NCBI GenBank assembly: GCA_005788075.1
Contig: SXZC01000009.1
Location: 1-5,787 of the forward strand
Length of the DNA: 5,787 nt
Direction: 5' to 3'
Source of the DNA: Actinomycetota bacterium
GTDB taxonomy: Bacteria; Actinomycetota; Thermoleophilia; Miltoncostaeales; Miltoncostaeaceae
Part shown: positions 5,526-5,787 of the stretch, piece by piece
Layout: every line of letters begins with the position of its first letter
Numbering within the stretch: position 1 is the first letter of the stretch
Notes under the pieces: model-generated
What the model was told of the DNA's origin: nothing
The model's input: only the letters and a program-made list of their open reading frames with translations
Database searches by the model: none
Position numbers and translations under genes: made by a program

Positions 5526-5787
5526 TCTGCGTGGCCTCCGCGGCGTGTCGCGCCGCGTTGGCCACGTAACGCGCTGCCTGGGCCGCGAGGCCCGCGCGCT
5601 CCTCGTCGGTGAGCTCCCGTCGCACCTTGGCGGGAACCCCGATCACGAGCACGCCCTCGGGCACCTCCATGCCCTCCGGCACCAGGGCGTGGGCACCGAC
5701 GATGCTCTGACGCCCGATCACCGCGCCGTTGAGGACGGTCGCGCCGATGCCGATCAGGCACTCGTCCTCCACGGTGCAGCCGTGCAC
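5518..5787 (-). CDS. Gamma-carbonic-anhydrase-family hexapeptide protein, N-terminus off window
   Basis: The C-terminal 89 residues of a left-handed beta-helix protein of the gamma carbonic anhydrase/PaaY/YrdA group; whole members are usually about 170-190 residues. Visible are HGCTVEDECLIGIGATVLNG and further hexapeptide-type turns (GAVIGRQSIVGAHALVPEG), then GVLVIGVPAKVRRELTDEE, the family's LVxGxPAKxxRxLT signature, and a closing alpha helix rich in Ala and Arg. The His of HGC (second visible residue) fits the last of three metal-binding His of the family; the others would lie beyond the window. The family forms trimers with metal between subunits. Activity as carbonic anhydrase cannot be judged from this fragment, and an acyltransferase-like or thioesterase-like role (PaaY) is possible. 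It is convergent with the oxidoreductase gene, leaving only 7 bp between them. Confidence 0.88.
   Translation of the reverse strand: MHGCTVEDECLIGIGATVLNGAVIGRQSIVGAHALVPEGMEVPEGVLVIGVPAKVRRELTDEERAGLAAQAARYVANAARHAAEATQIT

Noticed and set aside
1..5787. CRISPR arrays, insertion sequences, long tandem repeats, toxin-antitoxin or phage genes
   Set aside because: None were found on either strand; apart from the short inverted repeats reported, the window is filled by housekeeping-type genes.

Overview
The window is uniformly GC-rich and densely packed, with almost no intergenic space. The tmk-holB gene order, the tRNA gene without an encoded CCA end and the strong GC bias at third codon positions point to an actinobacterium. 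A deep-branching group such as Thermoleophilia is possible, but that is inference. Nothing looks like a mobile element, prophage, CRISPR array or obvious horizontal island; the content reads as ordinary chromosome.

Layout. Positions 1-1823 (minus strand) hold a three-gene, translationally coupled operon. It runs in transcription order: a 59-residue single-pass membrane protein, thymidylate kinase (tmk), then the DNA polymerase III delta' subunit (holB), whose last residues lie off the left edge. Junctions are GTGA (4-nt overlap) and TGATG (1-nt overlap). A roughly 110-bp divergent spacer separates this operon from a plus-strand NAD-dependent sugar-nucleotide epimerase (1933-2862). That gene ends tail to tail, sharing a single CTAG, with a minus-strand CpsB/YwqE-like PHP protein (2859-3668) that has lost most of its metal ligands. 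Next on the plus strand come tRNA-Ala(CGC) at 3681-3753 with its own promoter and intrinsic terminator, then an electron-transfer-flavoprotein:quinone oxidoreductase (3816-5510). A minus-strand gamma-carbonic-anhydrase-type hexapeptide protein (5518-5787) is cut by the right edge.

How the genes relate. tmk and holB both serve DNA replication (dTTP supply and the clamp loader). The epimerase and the CpsB-like protein both belong to families acting in surface polysaccharide synthesis, but they are convergent rather than one operon. The ETF:quinone oxidoreductase passes electrons from acyl-CoA dehydrogenases, through ETF, into the quinone pool; no etfA or etfB is in view.

I do not see a clear new multi-gene system. 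The points most worth a second look are the ligand-depleted CpsB-like protein, the ETF:quinone oxidoreductase that lacks the fourth cysteine of its iron-sulfur site, the tail-anchored-type small protein coupled to tmk, and an inverted repeat that coincides with the -35 region of the tRNA-Ala promoter and the start of the divergent PHP gene.
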